Shown: positions 22,300 to 32,760 of the stretch, one piece after another
How positions within the stretch are numbered: position 1 is the first letter of the stretch
Layout of the letters: every line of letters starts with the position of its first letter
Assembly: GCA_039621445.1 (NCBI GenBank)
Contig: CP154956.1
Span: forward strand, 50,207,302-50,271,301
Length of the DNA: 64,000 bases
Direction: 5' to 3'
Origin: Euglena gracilis
Taxonomy: Eukaryota > Euglenida > Euglenophyceae > Euglenales
Notes under the pieces: generated by a model
What the model was told of the DNA's origin: nothing
The model's database searches: none
The model's input: the letters and a program-made list of their open reading frames with translations, nothing else
Made by a program: the position numbers and the translations under genes

Positions 22300-24790
22300 A
22301 AGGAACATCATTGACTTTAAAGTTTCCCATAAAACTTCTCCTCGCAAGATACATACTCTCATGCTGCCCAAGCCCAAGGAAGCGAGGGAGCTCTTTGTTG
22401 CAAAAGAGGATCGAATGAGCAAATCCTCGAAGGGGTATATTCGAGTTTGGATGGGTTTATTGCGGCAAATGGTGTTAAGGAAATATAGAAATATACGTGG
22501 GATTTTTTGAAAATAGCACCTGCTGGATGGGTGCAGTCGATTGGGGCCAGTGCCAAGGATAAGAAAATCCCCGGGGGGAAAAAAGTGAGAACCACTGTAA
22601 TTGATGCAAAAAGGCTGAAGAATACAAAATGCATGTGTCCAAAGCAGTGTCAAAGGGGTCTCCTTTTTCGGGATGGAAACCAACACAGAAAAATTCTGGG
22701 AGGGGAAAACGGGACCAAAGTGCACGGGAACCTGTGAACAAAAAGTCAAAAAAAGCTGCAGAAATTGGGCAGACGACGCAGGTTAGGAAAATACTCTCGA
22801 CCGACGGAGTTCTCCAAACCCAAAGAGGGGTCGACACCTCCCTCGACCTCCTCAACGCAAATTCACCCCTCCCACCATTTCACACCCCCTCATCACGCCG
22901 TCTCAAGCTGACCTTGGAAAAATTTTTTGAGTCTTTTCCCGCCCCCCCCCCAAAAAACCCAAAAACGCCAAAATTACAACAAAATTCGAAATTTTTGGAT
23001 ATCAATAATTACCAAAAGCACCGAAAAAAAACAGGGAAAAATAATTGAAAACCAGAAAATCATGGGTGAAAGAACACAAAAAAAGAGCATGTTTGCATTT
23101 TCTCCAGAATCGATAATTTTATCAAATTCCCCAGAAAAGAAAAAAATATGTAGAACTTTTCTCGTCACCATCCCGGGCCGACAAAGCTTTTTTTCACACG
23201 CCACAGACCCCTACGCACCCCCCCCCCCTTATGGCACCCACTTGCCAGCTTGGGGGTATTTGGAACCATAATTGCCCTGATTTTGCCAATTGCCCTAATT
23301 TTGCCAAGATGCATTCCAAGTGGAAGTAAGTCATGGAAATGAATCACGAGAATATTCATTCTTTAAACCATTTCATTTCATCTTTTGATTATTTCACAGC
23401 AATATTAACCGAAAGGTTATACGTTTTGATTCCTCACCATTTCAACAATGCAACGCCTGACAGGTGTGCTCATCAAATGCCCTGTATTTGGATTACAGCT
23501 GATCAGAGCGAAGGATTGTTGGAGTGAGACGTGATCGCTGGCAATGACAAAGAATTGAGTTGCAAATACCTGGGACGTTGTGGTTTTGAACGCCAATTCT
23601 TTTTTTCGAAATCTCCATGTTTTGCAGCTTTTTGATGCCCCCCCCCCCTAGGGCTCCCACAGGGGGTACAGGAAGAGTACAGTGTCAGCGCACTGTTTGT
23701 AAAGGATCCTTGGAACAAAGAGAGAAAAAGTTTTTTGGGTTGGTTTCAAGTGCTTTCATTCCCTGCAAACTGCAAACCAACGCGAAAATGCTGGGGGGCT
23801 GCAAGTTTTAAGCCAGAGAACCAAAAAGCTTCACTCTAGCATTTTAGGTGGCCTTGGGTCTAACTTGGTTGGTTAGTCCACGGCCTATGGAAACAGTAAG
23901 GGGGACTCGCCCCCCCCCTCACTGTTTCTCTGTACCGTTGGACCCAGAAGGGGGGCCAGAGGACGGGACAGCAAGGGTGGGCATAGCAGTGCCGAGCATT
24001 GGTTAAAAAGAAGATGGGATGACAACAAGAATAAGAACTTGGTCAGTCAATTGTTGACATCATCCAACTATTCAGCGATTGAATGCCCATGAAGGGCATA
24101 ATTCAGGTTCAAATTTTGGTTAGGGGTCGGCCACTTTGACCTCCACCCTCTGCCAGCTGAGTTGTTTACAGCTTTCATTATCTGTTTTTTAAATCTTTGC
24201 GGGTAATTTTTGACGGCTTTTTTTTTCGGTTTTGTCTCTATTTGTGTGTCTGTTTTATACTAAGATTTAAAACCCACGTCATATCCTTGACACAGTCGCC
24301 TAGGAGTACGCCTACGGGAGGGCAAACTCCTGGAGAAACTCTGGTCTGGACTTCCGCATCGGCTTCTTGCCCTCCTCCCGCAGTATCTGGTCCTTCAGGA
24401 ATTTGCGGAAGCGCTGGAGGCAATCCCAGCGGCAAAGTGTTGCTTCCGGCTTCAGTTCTCTCCATGCAGATAGGTGGCGAGGTGGCGAAAAAATGCCCTA
24501 CTGGTATTCCCGCATCAGTCGGGGGCGGGCGAAAACATGCATTGCAGTGTGGAGGACACCTTGTCCAAAGTCGAGGGCTTGCGAAAGCATTCCTTGCAGT
24601 GTGGAGGACACCTTGTCCACAACTGAGGTCCAGTTAATTCTGGGGTTTGGAGTGTGTATTATGCTGCAGCACAAGCTTGGTCTGATTCCATGTCGCATAA
24701 CACCAACACGCATCGTCCATATTTCCTGCACCCAGCCATGATTATTTCGCAGAGCCGAATTGAAAATCGTCGCTTTGACGGACACATGTG
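22300..24790. repeat. Dispersed repeat R1, copy 1 (long form)
   Basis: Shares near-continuous similarity with 51285-53110: AACATCATTGACTTTAAAGT at the left, CATGCTGCCCAAGCCCAAGG, TTCGAAATTTTTGGAT, GGTTGGTTAGTCCACGGCCT, and a conserved coding-like block at 24300-24480. Copy 1 has about 575 bp extra (about 22405-22978) and a roughly 60-bp tandem duplication near 24540-24625. The hairpin AAACAGTAAGGGG / CCCCTCACTGTTT is at about 23890-23925. The nature of R1 is unknown (mobile element or segmental duplication). Confidence 0.7.
24290..24490 (-). other. Conserved coding-like block in R1 copy 1
   Basis: On the minus strand both R1 copies encode ATLCRWDCLQRFRKFLKDQ, LREEGKKPMRKSRP and then FALP followed by the same stop. 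Copy 1 has Ile where copy 2 has Arg, and two further replacements. Several other differences are synonymous. It looks like the 3' end of a protein-coding exon carried in the repeat. No family is recognised. Confidence 0.4.
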
Positions 24791-25560
24791 ACTCATGTGG
24801 TGACCAAGGAGGACCTCAATTTTTCAATGGCGAAAACTTTCAATTAAGATACTGGAGAAGTTCAAAAGGAAGGCAATGATGTCTGAGAAAAAATGAATGC
24901 AGTCGGATGGGAGTTTGACCACACACCCACCCAGCCGCACTCATCCTTGTCCTGCTTGTTCACTATTCCTAGAAATGTGCTTGCACACAAAAAAAGTTCG
25001 ACAAATGTTGAACCAAACCACTTTTGGAAATTTCGAAGATATTTCAACTTCTGTTATTCCTGTCGAAGGGTATCCCATAGGTGCTCTGAAACATAGCGCT
25101 TCACATAGTGAATCCGCGGACCGTTTTTTTGTCTGTTTTTACTGTTTGCAGGCTCCGTCTTTTGCTCTTTATGTCCCGAGCTGTTGGTGTTGTGCCCTGA
25201 ATGTGGAATTTTAAATTATTTGAAGTCCGGAGTCAAAGTCGAATATCAATCAAATACTTCCAAAAGAGGTGATCATATTACAAAGAAGCCCATTTGTGCT
25301 GTTACTATTAGTGCAGGAAAAGAAGCTGCAAGCAAAAGGTGCTGGGGTTCAAAAATAAGTGGTGGTCTCCACCCAGGCCTTTTCTTAAACCCCGCAACGC
25401 CGGAACTCCCTCCTCTTCAAACCACTCCCAAAATGGAGGGCCCGGAAAACACTCCTACGTGGTAAGAGGAGTATCCCAAGCCGACTCCTCTCCCCGGAGC
25501 CCATCGCGCCGTAGATGCACTACCATGCTCCTTAGAAAACCTTGGGAACTTATATGCCAA
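24791..25560. other. No gene recognised between R1 and element H
   Basis: Moderately A/T-rich sequence. Short plus-strand frames at 24893-25214 are Cys/Ser-rich but match nothing recognised. 25300-25555 is more G/C-rich and also unassigned. Confidence 0.35.
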
Positions 25561-25690
25561 GACACCTCGGGCTCCGCACTGTGCCCTTTTGAGGCCATGC
25601 CTCGCTCGCCTGCGGTTTATTGTTTGATTGTGATGCGTTGGCTTTTTTCGCCGGGATTGTCTGATTCCAAAATTGCCATTCGACACCCAG
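25561..25690 (+). repeat. Element H left inverted terminal repeat
   Basis: CACCTCGGGCTCCGCACTGTG, then ATGCCTCGCTCGCCTGCGG, then TTCGCCGGGATTGTCTGATT. The reverse complement lies at 28708-28882. Confidence 0.7.
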
Positions 25691-25814
25691 AAGAATAGAG
25701 ACAGCCTCAACTCAAGCCTACGAAGTCACCAAAGAAATTCGAATTCAAATCCCCCAACGTGAACAACCAGCTGAATATAAAACATAAAAAAACAACAACT
25801 GATTTCAAAGAAAG

Positions 25815-26985
25815 ATGAATTGTGGAAGACATTGTTATTTCAACGACAGCCAGCGGTGGACGCAGCAGCTGGAGAACCCGGAGATGCGGACAAGATGTGG
25901 CAAGCTGTTGTCTCCCCTTCCCCACCTCTCGCAGAAATTTCACAACAGCCAAACCCCCGCAGTGACCACAGCCCTTTTCAGACAGTGGTCAAGGAGTCCA
26001 GAAAGGGGAAAGGATCAATGGACCCAGGCCTTCCAAGGCCCAGCCCAGCCAGGTCTTCCAGGGCCAAGTGCCCTTACATTTCAAAATGCCGGCCTGGAAT
26101 TCAGGCCAAATGGCCAGAGCACACATGGGCAGATGGAACCAAGGCCACGCGGGAAAGCATATCAGATGACATGTAGGCCAGCTTTACAAGTCAACCCCCA
26201 CTGGGAGAGGTCAACCAAAAATTCTGCCAGAAACTTCTTTTCAAAAAGTCTTCATTCCTGTACTCATTCCCCACAAAGGGGCAGTTGCCTCGATGCCCCC
26301 AACTGTTTCAATTGGTCATGGGAGCCAAGGGTAGAGAAAGATGCCCAGGACCCAAGGGGGGTCAAGACCCTTCAACAAGGGCAGGGGACTATTTCAAAGC
26401 AGGGCCATGGCGGCCAATATCTGCTGTTCCGCGACGGCATTCCCCAGGCCATGAAGGCAACACACCAGGGCCATGACAGCCATTTGTTTTCAAGCCCCCT
26501 GGGCACATTATGCACAGGCCAAGGGGGCCAGAACCTAAGGGGCAGAGAGGCTCTTTATACAATTCATCAGCCGCAGAAGGAAGAGGGAACCCCAGTTTCC
26601 CTCAAGCAGGATCAGGTGGAAGGGGGAGAACGCCTCAAAGCACTTACGCTTCTTCTTTCTAATGTGAATTTGTTAAGGGGGGGAACCTCAGAGGCCCTCC
26701 AACGGTATGACAACCACCCACGTCAACCGCAAGGAGGCCAGTTAGGCAAAACAGGGGCAGTAAACCCTGTGGTATGGAACCCAGCAACAAGATCCTCCAG
26801 AGAGATCATGCATGAGGAGAAAGGGAGAGGATGTGTGCACATCCCCCAAGACTCATTTAACTTTGCAAAATGCTCAATCCCTGTGGGCTCCAGGGCTGTT
26901 CTATGTCCAAAAACCTCAAACACATCCCACTCAAAATCTACTGCCGAAAAAGATAAATGCAAAGAAGAAACAACGGGGAGACACA
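25815..26985 (+). CDS. Element H gag-like ORF1
   Basis: An open frame starts with ATG at 25815, about 125 bp inside the left terminal repeat. It runs without a stop through roughly 390 codons of ORF1 sequence and then passes out of frame into methyltransferase DNA, ending at 27347. It is the longest uninterrupted ORF1 of the A/B/C/H subfamily. It is rich in Gln, Pro, Gly and basic residues and has no zinc knuckle. The blocks GKTGAVNPVVWNPATRSSRE and FNFAKCSIPVGSRA are shared with A. A role as an RNA-binding gag-like protein is inferred from position only. Confidence 0.55.
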
Positions 26986-27250
26986 GCAGTGGATGCATTG
27001 CATTGTCCACTGGACAACAACATGGGGGGACTTTATGCCAACCCCCCTTGGTCAATAATTCAAAATTTTCCCCCCAGACTGAAAGCATTTCCCCACACCC
27101 AAGATTTGAAGGTCACCCCTTACTGGGATTCAGCCACCTGGTGGCCCCAATTAATAAGGATGAAAGTGCCAGGGACCCCATGCTGATAATCACCCCAAAC
27201 AGGGGCATGTTCAAAAACTGCAGGGGAGAAAATATGCCCCCCCCCAGATG
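26960..27250 (+). pseudogene. Element H methyltransferase domain after an internal deletion
   Basis: In the frame shifted relative to ORF1, DTAVDALHCPLDNNMGGLYA, then NPPWSIIQNFPPRLKAFP, then TPYWDSATWWPQL. The catalytic NPPW is intact. The upstream DLFASPGNKKL block is deleted. The join (GGGGAGACAC to AGCAGTGG) falls where RT and RNase H should be, so about 2.8 kb is missing relative to a full copy. Confidence 0.7.
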
Positions 27251-28490
27251 TCCCCTTCTTTGCACGCTTTGCTCATACAAATCCTGGAGGGGAAACGAGT
27301 ACAAAATCAGACCATTGAACATTTCCTGGGAAAAAAACCCAGTCTAAAGCGGTATCAAAGTGCTTTCACACTGTTATGGGTAATTTTGCAAAAAATGGGG
27401 GTACCACCCCCTGAAGCCACAACTGACCAAGTGGCTGACGCTTTGATACAGTTGTTTTCTATTTTTTGTGGCCCAGGCCAGTAGTGCATACAGTGCTATG
27501 CTTTTGCTTCCTTGGTTTGGAGGATTGAGATTCCACACCTCACAACTGACTTTGAAACCAAAATATGGAAAAATATGGTGCATTTTGGTTTCCCCTCCCA
27601 ATCCTCCGGGGCTGACAAAGGCCCCCTTTACCAATGATATATGTAAATTGAATACACAACTCATTTTTTGCTCACCAATCCTCTGTCTAACCCCCCCCAC
27701 CTATAAACCCCCGGGGTTTATAAGATCCGGTTTGGTTGGTCGGCGGAAGGGGGGGGGTTATAGGTGTGGGTTAATAAGATCTGGAATTGTTGGTGAAAAT
27801 CCGACCTCCCAAAAAAAACCCCGGAGCCCCCCGAAATTGGCAATTTTCCGCAAATTTGGTCAAAATGGCATTTTTGATGACGGTCGGTCTCGAACAACTG
27901 CCAAAAACACAGTTTTTGTGTGGTTGGGGGCCTGAATAAACGTCCCTGGCGGTTTCAATTTTTGTTCCCGGGGGGGGGGTATGTAGGATCCGGTTTTGTT
28001 GGTCGTCCCGAGGGGGGGGTATAAGTGGGGGGGGGGGGTGGGGTTTATACAGATCTGCACATTTCGAGATAATCAAACGCACAACGAGTGTGTTGGGCAA
28101 GGCGCCATATATTATAATTAGGTGTAAAGGCCAAAAAAATCCACAAAGTGGGAAAAAGTTGTGTCCTCTCCACAATTCCCCAAATAAGGCTATTTCTTTA
28201 GATGATGTCATATGCTGCACCAACAAGGTCATTTGTCAGACATGGGGGGGCCCTTCTGATTTCACTAAAACCCCAATTAGGCCTATTAGTGCAGATACCA
28301 TTGCTTCGATAAGTAAATATTTTTTGGCCAAACATGGGGCACCCCCCAGGTGTGGAGACCCCACTCCACAAGAGGGGCAAGGGTTGGTTTACTGAAAAAA
28401 TTGGGCCTTTCTGCCCAAGAAGTTTGTGAGATTTGCCAGTGGAGGGGGGTGGAGGCTTTCACCTGGCCCCACTAGTTTCAGTGCACAATC
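27250..28490 (+). pseudogene. Element H tyrosine recombinase, split by MITE M2
   Basis: N-terminal core-binding part: KPSLKRYQSAFTLLWVILQK, then PPEATTDQVADALIQLF, then AYSAMLLLPWFGGLRFH. After M2 (27688-28047) the catalytic part continues at 28060-28480 with a degraded HxxR region (GDPTPQEGQGLVY) and KKFVRFASGGGWRLSP. Several frameshifts. Confidence 0.65.
27688..28047. mobile_element. MITE M2: TA-flanked C-rich MITE in the H recombinase
   Basis: Begins TAACCCCCCCCACCTATAAA and ends with a GGGG-run then TTTA, again flanked by TA. Copy A has the uninterrupted target (CTCTGTTTATACAGATC), which proves an insertion. Internal sequence (ATTGTTGGTGAAAATCCGA, then AAATTTGGTCAAAATGGCA) is shared with M3 at 55234-55628. 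Confidence 0.75.
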
Positions 28491-28496
28491 CAGCTT

Positions 28497-28882
28497 CACA
28501 AGGGAAAAGTGCGATCTCGAGGTGTTTCGCAATCCCTCGTGGAAAACCCACAATGGAGGAAGGGACACCGAGGGCGAAGCACAAAGACCTTGTGATCCCG
28601 ACCCACCCACCCGTCTAAGAAAATATGCCTTCAAAGCCCTCGGTCAGCAAAAAATGGGAAGCCAAGGGGGGACCCCCACAAGGTGAAAGAAAAGGGTCAC
28701 GTCGGAGCCACATCGTCAGCCAACTCCGGCGAGGCGGCGCTAAGCAGTGACTCCTAACCAAACACGTCACAATCAAGCAACAAACTGCCAGGGGAGCAAG
28801 GCATGGTATAACAATGCCTTTGTGCTTCGCCCTCGGTGTCCCTTCTTCCCATTTCGATTTTTCTCGAGGGAGTACGAGACCC
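28497..28882 (+). repeat. Element H ICR and right inverted terminal repeat
   Basis: ICR about 28497-28605 (GATCTCGAGGTGTTTCGC, then GAAGGGACACCGAGGGCGAA). Right repeat about 28708-28882 (CAGCCAACTCCGGCGAGGCG and the outer end TCTCGAGGGAGTACGAGA). Confidence 0.7.
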
Positions 28883-29210
28883 CGTGGTCAATAATTCAAC
28901 AGTTTCTACCAGATTAAGGATATTCCCAAAGACAAAAGTTTTGATTGTCACCACTTTGGAAAATCATCAACGTGGTGCATCTAATCGATAAAGATGAACG
29001 TTCCAGCGAGCTCTTGCATAAAAAAAAACAACCCCTACAGGCATGTTCCCCAGGTGGAATCTGCTGTGCAGAACGTTTTCAGGGGAATACTGGAAGGTAA
29101 ACAAAGTGACGTTCAGCCCATCATCCATTCTCTGGGAAGAAAACACAGTTAATTGTCTTGGTAAAGACACTTTTTGACTTTTTGCGTGAGTTTTGGACAG
29201 AGTGGTGGGT
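28883..29210 (+). pseudogene. Element I, left part: methyltransferase end and recombinase start
   Basis: Starts abruptly at CCCCGTGGTCAATAATTC (the PPWSII block) and continues to the recombinase N-terminus (near 29160, DTF-DFLREFWTEWW-like). The LTR element then interrupts it. It continues at 35239. Confidence 0.6.
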
Positions 29211-29719
29211 TGTAAAGGGGTCCTAACCCAAAAAAACGGCCAAAATTTGCATTACTAGGGCCAAAATTCACTGAAACGCCACTTTTTGTTTTTCAGGCGA
29301 ATATAACCTAGGGAAAAGATAATTATGGTTCGGCTTGAAGGCCTGAACTCAATTCCTGAGATTGCAGGGCCGATCCTTTGAAATTTTCAAGACCGGCCGA
29401 CGAATTTTCCACAGTAGGATTTTCCATTTTCACTAGTTAACCTGACAAACTCCTCACTCGAACCCACCAATTTCAAACCCAATCTCACACACAGGGTTCT
29501 TACTCACCCAACGCACTGGTACAGCACTACAAAAAAATAATTGTTTGTGCATGCAAGAACCGCAATTTGACAAATAATTGTGTTGAAAGGTTTAATTGAA
29601 AAAGTTCAGGAGCAAAAAGAAAAGGCTTGAATATTTTCACTTCGAAGCCGGCGGCCGCCTCAAAAAAACAGCCGAGGGCGAATGATTCTCAAAAACTTCG
29701 AACCAAGGTCGGGGTTACA
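29211..29719 (+). repeat. 5' LTR
   Basis: TGTAAAGGGGTCCTAACC to AAGGTCGGGGTTACA. Aligns end to end with 34730-35238 with scattered differences (for example GGCCAAAATTTGCATT against GGTCAAACTTTGCCTT), so the insertion is not recent. Confidence 0.85.
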
Positions 29720-31449
29720 TGGAGGTTCTACCCTGATCCCCTGGCCAGATCGAGGCCCGCCAGTCAGGTGAAGCACAAGAAAGACTAATAAGAAAGCAAG
29801 AAAGAAGATTGAAGCTGAAGTTACAACAAACACATTGTTGATGCTGTGCGGTATTGAACCTGCGCACGGTACAGCTGCGGACACATGCAACACACGACAA
29901 TGATGTGCCAGCATACAACCCCAACCACAGCCCTAACTCTGCCCAAATAACCCGAAGATTTGTAGGCATTCAGAAGTTTCAGGTGGGAGAATTTCAGTGC
30001 CACAATGCATTCCATCTGCAGATCTTCATTACTAAATTATTTGTCGCATCACCACAGAGCTTTCAGAAAAGTCAATTCCCAGCAGAATTTCATGGATCAC
30101 CACAGGATTTTCAAACCCAAGAAGTTTTTTCACCATCAACTTATTCAATTTCATCACAAATTATGATGAAGACCCAAAAATTTCTGCAATTTTCTCAAGA
30201 CTCCCACTGTTTTTGCCAACGACATGCAGTTTAAGCAATACTTTTTGCGGGGATGGGCCCCATTTACAAACTGGCACTTATTTTCCCCTACGATAAAACC
30301 CAGGCGTTGTCGCACCCATGGATCTTTCAGTATTCAAGGGAAAAAATTGAATTTCTCCCTTTTGAAAGTTCTCAGCCAAAACGGTCCGAGATGGGTGACA
30401 TCCTCCGTACGGGACAACTTTCCCTGGTGCCACATATTTTTGCTGTGGTTTTCACATTTTTTTTCAGCCAATCTTTGTGGAAGATTGGTGGAATCCTCCG
30501 TGCAGGAAATTTTTCCCTTTTGTCACCCCCCCAGGCTAGGAGCGGGCACTTTTTGGCGGTTGGAGAAACGGGAACTGTCCCCCTCTCTCAAATTTCAGCC
30601 ACCCCTGTGTATATGGAGAAGTAGGGAGGAAACAAAGGTCCCTGGGAGGAGCGTCCAAGGAGGAAAGTGCACAAAATAATTCAGTTTGGGGTGATTGGTG
30701 AAGAATGTTTTCAATTTCCCTCGGCAAAGTTGCAAAAAGCTTCAGATCCACCAGATCCAAAAATTGAACTGCTTTTGTCAAAAGTGATCAAAATTTAGCG
30801 GGATTCCAGCCCAATTCAACTTTGGACAACAGCGCCAAAAGGCCAGAACTTTTTGACGAGAAATTACCAGTTTTTGGGTTTGAAAAAATCAAATCAAACG
30901 CCTTTTCAGGCAGCTTTGCTTAAAATTCAAGTATTTGTAGAAATTTCCTCCTTCGTTTTGGGATTGAGCGAAGCTTTTCTCAATTAGAAGGTCTGAGAAT
31001 TTTCCAACGGACACAATCCCAGTTTTTTGCGGAAGGGGGTCAACGTGGACAATTGTTTCCCCCTGCCCAGGTCACTGGCCTTCCCCAAAAAATGTTGTTG
31101 AAACTCTGGACGGCTTTGGTGTAAAAAACCAAGAACTAAAAGAAAATTCAGGCCTGTGACCTGAAAATCTGTTGAGTTTTGCCTCATTTTCCACAATGTC
31201 CCTAAACAGGGTACCAACAAAAATTAAAAACTGGCAACCAAAAATGGTGCCTTCCCACATCATCCCTACCCCCACCCCCACCCCTGTGAGCAAATCTTGC
31301 TCCAGGGCCATCACAGACACAAATTTTTCATGTGTTTCAACAGGAAAGACCAACACGCTTAGCTGGGGGGCAAACAAACGGGTATTGTTTGTGAGGCTGT
31401 TACTTCCAAACTCACGGAAGGAAAAGCCACCATTCTGGGGGAAACAAAA

Positions 31450-32160
31450 AACAGAGTGAGGGGGGTAAAAACTGTAGCTCCCCGTAACTCCGGGCCTAGG
31501 TTGCCCAGGGAGGGAGCAACCGGGGGGAGAAAAGGAAAATTTACAAAAAACAAACCGCTCACCTCCCTTCGTCCCAACCCAGGTCTTCTCGTTCCTTCAG
31601 GTCCCAACCCATATCTGGGGCTTGGGGTTTCTGTCGTTGTGCTGGGTGCTTCTGAGTCTTTCTGCACCGCCTCCACAGCGGTGCGGGGGAGTGGGCCCCC
31701 GGACACCGCCACCACAAGCGACGCCGGTGTTGGGGGTCTCCATTCACAGGGTACAAAAACAAAACGATCCAGAATTTTGTTAAATCTCATGCAGAAACCT
31801 GTCATGTGCTAAGACACAAATTTACCAAGTTTATTCACAAGGAAAGGACGAATGAAAGCCAGAACGAAGCAATAATCAGAAATGAGTTGAAAGGAACAAA
31901 AATTAGCTTCTTTCACTCAATGAGTGGTCATTTTGGAAAAAATTGCTGTTCTACCCCAGCGATTTTCATTTTCTCTCCGCTCAAATCATGGGAATGTCTT
32001 GAAAAACTGGATGGGGGATGGAATTAAAAGGGCCGGATGCCCTCCCCCCGAAAGCGAGTCAACCCCCCGTTTGGTTGGGGGTAACCAAATTCGTTCAAAA
32101 AAAACGCGAATCGAGAATTTTTCTCAGAATTTCACTAGAAATAATCAAGAAATGGGGCAG
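31450..32160 (+). other. LTR element interior: unassigned open frames
   Basis: Short open frames on both strands without a recognisable domain. The stretch 29720-31450 likewise contains nothing I can assign. Confidence 0.3.
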
Positions 32161-32162
32161 AT

Positions 32163-32760
32163 GTGAAAGAAGCACCACACCTAAACTCCAACTACACAAC
32201 CTGTGTATTCAGAGCACCGTGTCAGTTTTGTGGTGAGGTTGGGAAGAATACCTCTAACTGTTGGACAAAATTTCTGGATTCAAAGCAGGCTCCCCCGACA
32301 CCCAGTTTTGGGCCCAATGCACATGGGGGAGAGGACGAGGCAAGTAGGGGGGAACGACCAATTTTAGCGACAAAGGTTGGAAAAAAGTCAAAACCCAAAG
32401 AAAAAGTGGTGTCCAACGTTTCAGTGGCAGCACTGTCGTTCAAGTGCCCCCAGCGCAAAATTTGTTTCAGAAAATATTTGCGCCACAGTCAAACACTTTC
32501 GTGAACAACGTCCAGCGATTTTCGGGTCAAAAGTGCCAAAAGTTTTGGGGCTTTTTACGGGAACCAAATTTGGAGGGGGAGTGGACTTCGCTAGTGCGAG
32601 TTCGCTAGACGTGCTTTATACGAAATATGGTCAAGACCCCATCACTCGTGAAAGAAATTTGGAGTATGTCGATTCTCGCATAAAAATGACACTTTCCAAC
32701 ACCCAAATTTTACAACCCGCCAGAAGTTTAATTAAAATTCCCTGAACGGCCTTATGAAGG
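32163..32760 (+). pseudogene. LTR element gag-like zinc knuckle and possible protease
   Basis: A frame at 32163-32504 contains CQFCGEVGKNTSNCW, the CX2CX4HX4C retroviral-type zinc knuckle with Lys in the His position. In another frame at about 32530-32745, GGGVDFASASSLDVLYTKYG and TLSNTQILQPARSLIKIP resemble an aspartic-protease layout in spacing, without a clear DTG triad. The knuckle match is good; the protease reading is a guess. Confidence 0.45.

Larger units (their letters stand above)
25561..28882 (+). mobile_element. DIRS element H: derivative lacking RT and RNase H
   Basis: Left terminal repeat (25561-25690), gag-like, direct join at about 26985 into the methyltransferase, then recombinase (split by MITE M2), ICR and right terminal repeat. 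Both ends are complete, so the copy could in principle be mobilised in trans. It keeps the methyltransferase although the polymerase is gone. Confidence 0.8.

Noticed and set aside
24893-25214. Cys/Ser-rich plus-strand frame as a host exon
   Set aside because: No homology, no splice evidence and ordinary local composition.
25815-27347. 510-codon open frame as one host gene
   Set aside because: It is DIRS H ORF1 running out of frame through the deletion junction into methyltransferase DNA, where the conserved reading is in a different frame.
31359-31805. Minus-strand 148-codon frame in the LTR element as a gene
   Set aside because: Pro/Thr-rich composition overlapping an equally open plus-strand frame, with no motif. 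Treated as chance.
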